DNA of 64,000 nt from Rhizaria sp. SCN 62-66. Its lineage: Eukaryota; Rhizaria, unplaced. Position 1 is the first letter of the stretch. Each line of letters begins with the position of its first letter. Below the pieces are notes generated by a model. That model saw nothing but the letters and a program-made list of their open reading frames with translations. It had not been told where the DNA came from and ran no database searches. The stretch covers positions 62,001 to 126,000 of the forward strand of contig MEDY01000008.1 in assembly GCA_001724265.1 (NCBI GenBank), in the 5' to 3' direction. A program made the position numbers and the translations under genes. This document shows positions 28,390 through 39,800 of this stretch, one piece after another.

Positions 28390-30951
28390 TCAACCACACT
28401 TGCACAAATGGCGCTCAGGCGGTCCGTTCACGTCCATCTTCTCCCACACGAACGACGTGTTGACACGTCCGAGCTCTTTGTCCCAAAGTGCAACCGAAGT
28501 GTCGATGAAGAGCTCCACGTCAAGGAACAGAGAACCTGCGCAAGGCACACACACAAGCAACACAAGAGTAGAGGTTATGTTGTTATTAAGATATATTAGT
28601 TATACAAAGTGATAAGATTAAACAACCATGGTAAATACAGAGCGATTTATGTTCCTGTTTGTCACGTACCCATAGCGTAATCGATGGCCATCGCGGCGGC
28701 GACCGCAGACTCCGGGTCAATCTTAGCGACAATCTTCACGTCAGCGACGGAGCCCGCAGGCAAACGCGTGGTCCCGTCGCCATCCGCGGTCAGAGCAGAC
28801 GGCATAAGGTCGCTCACGGTCAGTTTTGCGGCGCTGCCCGCAGTGAGGGCGTTCGAGAGCGCGCTGACGAGAGCTGCACGCCACGGCGCCAAAACGCTGT
28901 CACTATCACTCATACTCGAACTGGCACTGACATCATGATTGTCAGAAGCAACAGCGTCATAGGAAACACCACTGTAGCTGCCCACGGTCAGTCCGAGCGG
29001 CACGTCCGCGTCTGCCGCAGAGAGAGCCAGTGGCATATATGCGACGCGACTGGACGCAGTCTGCGCGAGCTTCTTGGCCGTGGAGCCGTCGCCGGCGACG
29101 CTAGCAACGGCAACGTGGTCGCCCTTGTACTTGACGTAGCAGGTGAGGTGGTTGACGGCGACGTCGAAGCGGTTCGGGTTGTGCAGCGCGAAGTGGAAGG
29201 TTGCGTTGACGGCGACCTGAAACTCGGTCAGGGACGACAGGATCGAGCCCCAGTGGATGGACTTGTTGCACAGCGAGTACGCCGGGTACTGCAAAAAAAC
29301 AACAATAACAAAAAACACAAAGAAAACGTACAGAGAAATATGCTTAGTCTTATGAGAACCGTCTTGGATGGAACTGCATATGGATGTGTGCTATGTTACC
29401 GTAACGTACCTGAGGCCAGAAGACCATGCCGATGATGGCGGCGATGCTGACAGTGACGCCGACCACAACCACAAAGAGCGCAAACACGTCCTTGGGCTTG
29501 CAGGTGACGACGCCGTGCAGCCAGCGGCCCAGAGTGCGACAGGCGCCGCGCACGCCGCCGCCGCGGTGGTCACAGAGGCACAGACAGCAGCACGTTTGGT
29601 AGCAGCAGTCAAGCGCGCTCGCGTCACTGGCGCCGGGGCCGCGGCGGCGCGGGCGGCCGGAGCGCGGGGAGAGGTCGCCGTCGCCGTTGAGCGATCCCGC
29701 GGCCAGGGCGTCATCGTGAACCTGTGTACGCGTGAGTATGTACAAAATATAACAGAATCAACGATACATCAGCACAATCAAAAAAGAAATGAATAAACAA
29801 TCGTAATGGTGGTTATTGAAGTAACGTTTTCACATTTAAATAAAGATTGAGCCGAATTCAAGTGAATCACTGCAATCAAACATTTGTTTCCGATAACTAT
29901 GCGTCGTACCTGCATCTGCACGCGCGCGCGCATGTACTGCGGCAGCGCCTGGAACTCGGCCTCGGTCAGCCCTGCAGCGGGCATCGCGGGTGCGGCCGGT
30001 GCCGGTGCCGCTGCGGCGGCGGCGGGGCGCATGCCGAGCACGGAGCGCGCGGCCGCGGCGGACACGGGCGGCGGGGACTCGAGCCAGCGCTCGCCGAGCC
30101 GGTCCTCGCTGCTGCCCACCGCGGGCCGATCGGCGGCGGCAGCGCTCGAGCCGCGGGGGCGGGACGGCTCGGACAGGCGGTAGTACTGATCGCCGGCGCC
30201 CCCAGAGCCCGCAGTGGCGGCGGAGGCTGAGACGGCGTCGGACTCGGAGTCGCCGGGCAGGTCGGTGGGGGAGCTCGAGCACTTGAAGAAGATGCAGTAC
30301 AGCAGCGAGATGACAATCGCGAAGATGGCGGCCGCCAGGAAAATCATCAGCGGGTACACGTAGCCGGGGGCGCTGCCGTAGGAGCGAAACGTGGGGGTCG
30401 CGCGGACGCAGGGGTCTTCAGTGGGGCAGGTGAGGCCGTAGAGGCAGCCATAGACGCTGCCCACCGCGTGACACTAAGTCAAAACGAGAGAAAGACAAAG
30501 TCCATAATATGACGCGTTATGATAATAAGACGAGGATGGTTGAATTGAATGTAAGTTAAGCGTAACATATTGGGGTTTCATCAAGAGAAAAGTTCGTTGC
30601 GCCGCGTACCTGGTTGTCGTTTTCGCAGAAGTGGCAGCCGGTGGTGTTGTAGCACGCGTCGCAGTCGGTGATCGTCGCGCACGCCGCGTTGGGCGCGCTG
30701 AGTGCGTGTGAGTTGGCGACAGCAAGCATAGCCGCGGCGGTGTCAAAGAGGGAGACAGTGGGGAAAGGAGTGGTGGGCTCGATCGCATCGGCAGCAGTGA
30801 CAGTGGCAGATGATGCTGACTCTGATGCTGAGGCAAGCGAGGCTGCGCTCAGGGGGAACGCAGAGACTGAGACAATACCGATAGCAAGCAAAAGCATCGC
30901 GATGGTTTGCATCACGCGCGCACGCATAGCACGCAGCGGTGCTGGGGACAT
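28390..30951 (-). CDS. PSI-domain / two-TM / LEA2-like membrane protein (five exons)
   Basis: Exons 30951-30610, 30473-29910, 29721-29410, 29288-28670 and 28535-28390 join in frame to 660 residues ending in TGA; introns are 136, 188, 121 and 134 bp, with donors GTACGC, GTACGA, GTACGT, GTACGT. A signal peptide (about 1-32) precedes a compact Cys-rich PSI-like module (about 92-131, CDACYNTTGCHFCEND joined to QCHAVGSVYGC); splicing exon 1 to exon 2 is what completes it. A membrane segment at about 152-172 and a second at 381-404 flank a cytosolic loop with Ser/Arg-rich sequence and a Cys cluster (DCCYQTCCCLCLC) suited to palmitoylation. The remaining 250 residues are beta-rich and resemble the LEA2/WHy fold (FALHNPNRFDVAVNHLTCY). 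Predicted topology puts both the PSI and LEA2 parts outside or in a lumen. Function unknown. Confidence 0.82.
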
Positions 30952-31629
30952 GGCAGTGTCCTTGAGTAAAGTTGTGAAGTGTGAAAGCGGGTGGGTCTAG
31001 AAGCTTAGAGGGAGTGGAAGCAAAGCAGGGTCAGAGTGAATCAGGACGGTCAGACGGTCACTAGAGATAAATAAGAAGATATGAACGGCATATACATAGC
31101 CAATGCGTGTTCAATCTCATATGAAATATGATGACAAATCAATGTGTCGTTATTTGATGTGCTTTGTAAGATGAAATCCAGTATGATGGAATCAGCTCAA
31201 AATATGGATCGCGAATGTGAGAGTACTGACCAAAGACATCGACCAAACAAAGTGAAGTAATAAAGACGAGTCTATACGCACATCTAAAATCAGAAAAATG
31301 CACAAACAGCCTTGTTGACGATCGGGATCTCGAGATATGCATGGTAAAAGTTAGCTGACCACATCTCAGATTGACCACGTGCAGAAAGTTGTCCGTTGAC
31401 TAAGATGAGGGTTCAAACAACGCAGTTTTTAAAGTCATTTGTGATGTGGCCTGACCGTCATTGTAAATTTCAGGATGTGCTTGTATAAATATATGTGTTA
31501 ATATACACGATTTTTTAATAACACTGTCTTGTCCTATTGTTGTAATGTCCTGCACTCTCTTTTGCCACAGTAGCTGGTCCACACAGAAACACACGGCAAC
31601 CTCGTTGCTGACGAGTATCCCAACACAAC
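30952..31629. promoter_or_regulatory. divergent promoter region, PSI protein / CFAP97-like
   Basis: 680 AT-rich bases between diverging genes, so it should contain both promoters. No ORF with coding bias and no recognised element. Confidence 0.45.
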
Positions 31630-34600
31630 ATGCCGTGGCGCTCACGCGACACTGGGGACATGGGGACATTTCCCCGTGGCAACCCCATTGTTCGCGAACG
31701 TTGGCAGGCCTATGCACATCACAGGCATCTCAAGCGGATGTCTACCCCAGCCCAGGTACGCTTCCTTCCTCCTTCATCCAGCAAGTCTAAAGCAGCGCTT
31801 CAGTCATATAAACACGAGCGTCATATATATCACAACGCATGTATCGTTTTGTTTTTTGCATTTTCGGCTTTCACAGTCAATGGTGCCCCCGCCCGGACCG
31901 ATCAAGGTCTCCGTGTCCGGCCCGCGCGGCGGCGGTTACTCAATCGCGGAGAAGCTACGCGTCGAGCGCCAGAACCTCTTCCTAGTCGACTACCTCACCA
32001 AGCTGATGACGCGCAAGTCGCAGTATGCCGTGCCCACCGAGGCTATGCTGTATCCCGCGACGGCGCTGCGTTCCACGGCCGCCGCCCCGCTGCAGTCGCC
32101 CCGCTCGGCCCGGACACGTTCACACTCGCACTCACCTTCACGGTCGAAGTCGCGGTCACCAGATGCACGTCGCGCTGCCAGGAAGGGCAATAACAGCGCT
32201 GTTCAACATGACGCCGGCGATGGCGGCGAAGAAGAAGAAGATGAGGAAGAAGAAATGAGCCAGGACGACGACTCGCAGGCGCAGTCACGCTCCATCTCAG
32301 CCTCTGCCCCGACAGCCTCTGCCGCGGCCTTCCCACCCCCGCGCCTGCTGGGCAGCTACTTGCAGCGGCGCCGTACGCAGGCGGGCATTGCGCGCAGCAA
32401 CGCGCTGCTGGGCCTGCGGCTCGCGCGCGCGCGCCCTGCCGTAGACACCTACCACCGTGCCGGTCGCGTGACGGCGCAGTTAGAGCGCCGGGCCCAAGCT
32501 GCGCGCCAGGAACGCGTCGCCGCCGCGCGCGGGCGGGGCGCGCTGCGGGCGCGTGAGGCGCGGCTTATGGCGCCAATGGAGGGCCGTCTTGCCCTGCTGG
32601 ACGCAAACGAGGCGCACCAAAACGCGCCCGACGCCGACGCCACAGCGGAAGAGAATAATCGCAGCGCCGCTCGTGGCGGCGACGCTGCGCGAAAAAAGCA
32701 CAGGGTCGGCCGCGGCGCGGGCGTGCGGCGCGGCGGCGTGGGGACGACGTATCGTGACGCGCGCGGTGTGCGGGTGTACCGAGCGGTTCCGAAAAAGTTC
32801 GAGTCGCTCACGCCGCGCGTCGACTCGGGCGTCGTGCGGGCGTCGCTCCACGCGTCTGCAGATGAAATCCTCAATGCGCACAGCAGTGGTGCTGACAATG
32901 GCGCAGGCGGCCACGGCGCGGGGTTTGCGGCTGCGCGGCCGGGCGCGAGCGGACTCGCCGCGTCTGTGTCTCCAACATCGACAACGGCTGCACCGGCGGA
33001 GGGCAATGCTGACAACGCGAGCAGTCGCGCGGTGCCTGGGATGATGAGGCCTTTGCACATGCAGCGCAATAACGATAACAACAGCAACAGCAGTGGCAGC
33101 AGTACTACTGATGACACTGGTCCGGGCGCGAACCCAGAGGCTGACGAGGACCTTAACGACATCCTGCGGTCGCAGCCTCTGCACGGGAGCCCCGCCGCCA
33201 CTGCGGCCGCCAACGCCACGGCTGCGGCGATTGCGAACGCGGCAATGGCTGCCGCGGCTGCGACAGGCGCTGCAACAAGCAGTCTCGCAGAAACGCTACC
33301 GTCGCCTGAGAACGTGCCCAACACTGCGCGCGGCCGCAAGAGTTACGGTAATGACGCGACTAAAAGCGACGCTGCCAAGTCGCGCACATTCAGGCCCAGG
33401 CCGCCAACGGTGTATTTCGCAACTCCGCCGATGCCCCCGCCGCTGCCGGGGCAGCCCACGGCAATTGCAGGCTCTCGCGTGTCGGATAACGGGAAAGAAG
33501 CGGCAGGGGGGCAGAACGCGACGAGGACCGATCGCGGTGCGCGCCCTCGCTCTGCTGTCTTGTCATCGCTATCTAAGGGTGTCGACGGGAATCTAAGCAG
33601 CCCTGCAAGTGCGTCGGCATCGGCGGCGCGTGATGCGTACGGCGCGCGCGTCGAGCGCATGTCGACCGTGTACAACAAGGAGACGCAGGCGTTCAGGCAG
33701 CACCGGCGACAGACGGACGCCACGATCGCGCGCAATAAAGCTGTATACAGCAACACCGCCCTTGCCGATGCCGACGATCACCCCAACGATACAGCAAGCA
33801 CGCAAGGTGTTGCAACTGACGTTGCTGCCGCTGAGGACGGTGAGAGCGTCGCCCCTGCAGCGCCGCTGCTCGGTCCTGACTTGGCCCCGCTCACTCCCGA
33901 CGACGCCCCAGGCTACGAGACCAACAACGTCATCAGCAAGCGTGGCAGCACAGCAAACGCGCGCGACGCCGGCGAGGATGAATCGCTGTACTACGCCGTC
34001 GCGCAGCCGTACTCCGCCCGCTTCCACTCGCCGCACTTCCCCGCGGCGCGCTTCGTTACCGGCGAGCCCCCACTGACGGCAACGCGCGAGCCCGAGGCCG
34101 GCGCGGCGCGCGCGCAACTTGCCAGCGCGCGCTCCGCCGCCGAGGCTGCGGCGCTGGCGCGCAGCCGCGCGGCCGCGGTGGCGATCGCGCAGGGCGTGGC
34201 GCTGGGCCGCGTGCTCACCGGCGCGCGCGGCAGGCTCACGGCTCAGGACCGCGCCCGCGCCGCCGCGGCGCTCGCGCGCGCCGACGCGCACTCGGGCGTG
34301 GGTGCTGACGGCAACAAAGCACATGCTGGCGAGCATGCTAACGCCGTCCAGCGCCGCTCGCGCCGCCCCGCCTCTGCGGCGCCCGCTGGCCGTGGCGTCA
34401 GTGCCAGCGAGTCACAGCACGCGCAACAGCTTGGCACCCCTTTTAGCGCTGCGTCGCTGTCCCGCGAGCTTGCTACGGCGCGCCTGCTCCGCGCTGAGGC
34501 CGAGGACTTCGCGCTGTACCGCGCCGCCGCTGAGGCCGCCGAGCGCCGCGGCACAGGCTCCGGCACGTACATGACGAACCGCACCGAGACGGCGGGCAGC

Positions 34601-36394
34601 GGGGCCGGCGGTGCGGGCCGCGGTGGCAGCGTCTGGGAGCCGGAGCCCGTGCCCGACAAGGTGGTCGTACGCGTGGGCCGCGACGCGGCGGGGCGGCTGC
34701 TGCGGCCCGCGTCGGCGCCCCCCTCGCGCCGCGACGGCTCGGCAACACATACGAACGCAGCCCCCTACAGTCAGACAACAGCTGCGGGCGGCGTGGTCCG
34801 TGCCGCAGTGGCCGCGAAGCCCCCGAGCTCGCTGCGCGGCCCCCACTGGCCCGCCCCCGCGCCGCCGCGCGCCGCACTGTCGTCGACCGCGTCCCTTGCG
34901 CTCCCGCGCCGGCCCACGGTGGCTGACAGCGCGGCGTGCGGCGGCTGCGGCAAGTGTGGCGACTGCGCGGCCGCGACATGGGCCGACCCGGCGGCCGAGC
35001 CGACGCAGCTGCCGCCGCAGGCGCGTGAGCGCGTGCGCAGGCTCTGGGCCGCCGCGCGCGCCGAGGCCGCAACGGTGCTTGCCAAGATGCCGCCGGTTGG
35101 CGCCGACCTCCAGCGCCGTGCGGACGTGCCGCCGGAAGTCAGGCCGCCCACGACACGCGCGGTCAACAAAGCTGCTCTGACGACGACTGCAGTGGCTGGG
35201 GCTATAACGGCGTATAGTGGCAATAATAGCGCACGTAGGCCCGCCAGCGCTCACTCCGCCCGTTATCACAACCATGCATCCGGCGACGACGGCGGCGACA
35301 GCTTCCCTGAGCGTCCGCTGGTCACGGAGGCGCTGCCCACGCGGCCGCTGCTCCGCACGTCAGTCTCGCCGCGTGCGCGCATGTTGCCGTCGTTCTATGC
35401 CGCCCCCGCGGAGCGCGCGGCCGCGCTGGAACCCGCTGCGCGCCCCCGCGCCGTGGCGGCTGCCGAGAGCGCGGTCGGCGCCTGGGCGCAGCGCCGTGCG
35501 GCGACGCGCGGCGAGGAGTTCTCCATCCACACTGGCGCGAAGCGCGCTGTGGAGAGGCGGATCCTGGAGCACCGGGCTGAGCGCGCTGCGCAGGCAGCCG
35601 CAGCGGAGGCGGATGAGGCGGCCGCGAGGGCCAAGGCGCGCGAGAACGCGGCCAAGAGCGATGATCGCGCGCGGAGGCGGCGGATGATGCTGGCTGGCGC
35701 TGTCTCTAGCAACGGCAACAGGCACACCAGCAACGCTCACAATGACGGTGACGTCAGAGCGCTCTGCTGCGGTGATGACGCGGGGACTGGCGGTGCTCCC
35801 GGTGTGGGCTGCGACACAGCGCCCATCGGCGAGCTCCGGTCCGAGGCGCTGATCCGGCAAGCGCAGGCCGCGACTGAGGCGGCCGCGGCGGCGCGGCGCA
35901 GAGCGGCGACGCCCCCCGCCTCTGCGGTGCGCGGGGCTGCATCTGCTGCGGGGCGCGCCGAGACTGCGGCCGGGCTGCGTATGGTGTCGTCACTGTCGCA
36001 GGCGCACTTGATTTCGCGCGGCGCGGGGCCTGCGTACCAGCGCAACAGCGACAACGCCTCCGCGTACGCCACTCCGCACGGCAACGTTGGTGGGGGTGCT
36101 CGCAGTGGGTGTGGAACAGATATGAGTGCCCGCCAGGATACGGCGCGGCAGGGTGGGATGCAGGCGAGCATGAGCGCGCACACGTTGTACCACGCGCACT
36201 CGCAGGCGCAGTCGCAGGCACAGTGGGCCCAGTCACTGCGGGCGCAGGCTGCAGCTGCGGTGGCCGGCGCGGGGGCGGTGGCAGAGGCGGCAAGGGCTGC
36301 TGCGGAGGCCGAAGCGGCTGCGCAACAGGACCACATGCTGCCGGTGAGCGTGAGCAAACGGCATTTGCTCTCGAGGGGACCTACCCCAGGTTAA
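31630..36394 (+). CDS. large Arg/Ala-rich protein with CFAP97-like N-terminus (two exons)
   Basis: Exon 1 31630-31755 and exon 2 31877-36394, separated by a 121-bp intron (GTACGC...TTTCACAG), give 1,547 residues and a TAA stop. Without splicing, the frame of exon 1 ends in the intron. The N-terminal part reads RERWQAYAHHRHLKRMSTPA, then an AEKLRVERQNLFLVDYLTKL helix. A second helical piece at about 201-235 has RSNALLGLRLARARPAVDTY. This order of a His/Arg-rich strand, N-x-L-L helix and ARPxVD is reminiscent of the CFAP97/hemingway family of axonemal proteins, but the match is weak. The rest is disordered and Ala/Arg-rich, with scattered short helices (MSTVYNKETQAFRQHRR) and one C-x2-C-x2-C-x2-C cluster (CGGCGKCGDC at about 34937-34966). 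Function is uncertain. Confidence 0.8.
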
Positions 36395-36863
36395 ACAAGA
36401 AAGATATTTAGACCAGTTACCTAGACATGTGTTGACGGATTGTCGTCACATTTCACAACATAACCAATACCTACAATAAACATGACGTAGTATGTGCATT
36501 CACCATGTCTATAATACTCGCCAATACTGTTTTCAAATATCCTAGTTTCTGTTTTAAGTCTCTATGGTGTGAAGTTTAGTTGCCATCACAAATTAGCTCG
36601 CTGTCGCAAGAGATGGAGAGTCGGGATTGGCGCGCCAGGGACCAAATTGGACAGTAAAACAGCGGTCAGGACAATCGTCTTATGAAACATGGTATGATTG
36701 TCCTAAATATTAATTTAGTGTTTTTTCCTAAATCTTAATTCTACTTGCTCACAACCTCATTATGTATGTCTGTAAACCCATTGGTACTTTGCTGCAGGTC
36801 TCTGGACTCACAGCTAGCAGCTCTCTCACACCCCGTAGTTCACGCGTTCGCCGCAACGAAATC
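36395..36863. promoter_or_regulatory. tandem gap upstream of the E3 ligase
   Basis: 470 AT-rich bases that should hold the 3' UTR of the CFAP97-like gene and the promoter of the ligase. The ligase frame is open back to an in-frame ATG at 36762, which would add 34 residues. I prefer 36864 because coding bias and the zinc finger begin there. Confidence 0.45.
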
Positions 36864-39800
36864 ATGGCCGAGTGCCCGATCTGTGGCGGCTCATTTCCGT
36901 TGTCATCGATTGACGCCCACGTTAACGCATGCCTTGACGACAAGACCGCGCGCGAATGGGACAACTAGAATGCAGGCGGACAACCCGTTCAGCAAGCTGA
37001 AGAACGCGCGCCCCAGGCTCACGACAACCATGAGAGGGACTCGGACGACGACGATGGCGAAGAAGATGACGCATATGACGACGAAGATGGTGGCGAAGGT
37101 GATGAAGACGACGCTGGCCGTAACACCAACGACGACGCCGTAGACCAGCAAGAGGAAGCACAGTTCAGGGAAGCGCTGCGACTCTCACTCCTTGACCAAC
37201 CGTCTGCGCCTGCGCCAGCTCCCGCCTCCGAGGCCGCGGCATCCGCCCCGCTTGTGCGCGCCCCCGACTCTGTGCGGCCGCTTGTCAAAAAGGAAGCCGG
37301 CATCGCGCCCGTGGTTGAAGGACGCATGCACATCAGCACAGTCCCGGTGCCGTCCAATCAGGCATACCTAAAGCAGCAACAGCTGCAGTAGCAGTGGCAG
37401 CAGAGGCGTGAATCCGACGCAGGCGCCTCTGCGGCTGCAGCCGCGCGTCCTATCGCTGTGAGCACTGTGCCTCAACCCACGCCACAGCAGCAGCCCCAAC
37501 AGCAACAGCTACAGCTAAAGCAACAGCTGCAGCAGCAATGTATGGAGGAACTGCAACTGCGACAACAGCATGAGCAGGAACTACTAGCAGCTGCAGGCCA
37601 TGTTTCTCGTGACGCGAACGACGCCTCAGTCGCTGCGAATGCAAACGCTGCAGCTGACGATACCCACGACCTGCAGCAGCCGCAGCAGCATCGGCAAGAA
37701 TATTCGCCATCGGACGCCACGTCAGACGCCGTCACAGCTGCGATGCATGCAGCGGCGGCTGCTGCAGCTGCAATGGCAGCGAGTGCTGCGCCTGGTGCCG
37801 ATATGAGCGACAAGAACGACAACAACTACGAGCGCGACGCCTCTGCCTCAGCAGCTGATGCTATGTCGGACGCAGACTCTGGAAGTGCGAGCGCCCACGG
37901 TGCCAGTGCCAGTGCCAGTGCCAGTGCCAGTGCCAGCGCCAGCGCCAGCGCCAGCGCCAGCGCCAGCGCCAGTGTGGCTGCTGCGGGCGAGGACGGCGCA
38001 GTTGACCGGCCGAACCTAGGCGTCTCTGACGGCGTCGTTTTCCACCCCGCCAGGCACAACTTCTGCTTCGACCTCATCAAGCGCGAGCCCGGCGTGGACG
38101 CGATCCCGTGCCTGCCCGCGCTCCCGCTGTCCATCACCCAGGGCTACGGCGGCGACACCGTGCTCGTGTACACGGGCGGCGCGCGAGCCGCGCTGGCGAC
38201 TATCGCCGTGGCCGCAGCGCGCAACGCGCCTGCGGCCGTGGAGCAGGCGACGGCGCTCCTTGCTCGCACGTGCGCCTAGTGGGACGCCGCCATCGCCGCC
38301 GCGACCGCCAAGCTGGCCGAGAAGCGTGTTACGGGCACAGACGAGGACATCGCGGACGCGCTCGACGCGATCGATGCCGCCCGCCAATTCAAGGACGACC
38401 ACGTGCGGCGGATGAGCGCGCGCGCGCGGGCGCTGGTCGGCAAGGCGGTGCGCGTGGCCGAGATGTTCGACGTCGCCGAGGCTGTGCTCAAGAGCGACGC
38501 CGTGGCCGGCGCGCGCGAAGTCATGACCAAGGCGCAGTACGAGCGTTGGCGCGAGGAGAACATGAGCGCGGAGGAGAAAAACGCAGAGGTAGTCATTGCG
38601 CGCGCGCTTGCGAGTGTGTATCCGGTGGCCGGTGACGCAGACAACGACCTGCAAGAGAACGACATCAGCGGCAGCGCCAGCCCCAGTGCGAGTGCGAGCG
38701 CGAGCTCGACGGAGAAGACCGCTGCCTTGACTGCCTCCGATACTGCTGCTCTAGCGGCTGCGGCCGCAGCGGCAGCGGCAGCCGCTGCGAATATGAATGA
38801 TGGTGCGGGTAGCAGCAGTTTTAGTGGTTTGATGACTGCTGCTTCTGTCAACACAAGCCTCAGTAATATTAAGGTCGAGAAAGAACACAGTGCCAACAAC
38901 AACGACTACGAGGACCGGGCGTACGACGGTGAGAGCTACGACAGCGAGCCGCCGCCCCTCATCCCCCTTTCGCCGCGCAAATCGCTCGCCGCGACACCCT
39001 CTCTGAGCGCGCGCAAGGCTGACGCCTCAAGTGCGTCTGCGGCTGCGCTTGCTGCGGCGGCAAGCAAGAAGCGGTTGCTGCCATAGGACACCGCGAATGA
39101 CATCAACGCTTCTGTCGATGGCGGCTTTCGGGGCGGTCAACAGCAAGAATCGTCGTCTTCACCGAGTGACGGCCCCATCACGCAAGACCGTTCTCGACTT
39201 CGCGTTGCAGGAAACTACGTCAACTCCGCGGCGAACGACGACGACGATGTTGTGCTCGGTCTCCCTGTTGCAGCTGCTGTAAAGCCTGAGCTGAGGGGAC
39301 AATCTCTTGGACAATCAGATGTCGACGCCGCCGCTGTAGCGCGCCTTGCGGCTCAAGCATCCGAGGCCCAAGCCGCCGCCAAAGTCTCGGCAGCCGCCGA
39401 TGCCCAAGCAGAAGCCGACAGCGCAGCTGCTGAAGCTCGCGCAGCTGCGGAAGCCCAAGCGGCAGCAGCAGCGGCAGCGGCAGCAGCAGCAGCAGTTACA
39501 GCAGGAACAGCGGTAGCGGCGGCGGCGGCGACGGCTGCGGCGGCGGCAGCGGCGGCGGAAGGGGCTGTTGTGGCTGATAGTCACGTGCAAGCTCGACAGA
39601 AGCAAGAAGAAGCTGATGCTGAGTTTGTGCGTCAAATGCTGCAGGGTGAGCGCGACGCCGAGGCTGCGCGCATTGCACGACTCGATGAGCTTGCGTTCGC
39701 CGAGGCGCAGGCTGTGGCGGACGCTGCAGACAAGGAAGAAGCTGAGCGTATCCAGCGTATCCGTGACGAAAGCAAAAACCTCAACCTGGACAGTGTTGAC

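Noticed and set aside
36864-39086. Splicing that would remove the TAG codons
   Set aside because: The one GTACG donor I noticed before a TAG (38921) could pair with the TAG itself as acceptor (166 bp). It joins phase 2 to phase 0 and runs into a stop near 39280. A GTAC at about 38168 and a GTATGT at 36764 give phase mismatches too. The sequence is also GC-rich with coding bias, unlike the AT-rich real introns.
36864-39252. Reading the pieces between the TAGs as separate small genes
   Set aside because: All pieces share one frame with the RING exons, have no promoter-like AT-rich gaps between them and no shared start context. The AT-rich spacers typical of real gene borders here are absent.
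39084-39282. A frameshift after TAG 4 into the +1 frame
   Set aside because: That frame ends at a TAA by about 39282, while the original frame continues through the Ala helix to the IBR and RING domains.
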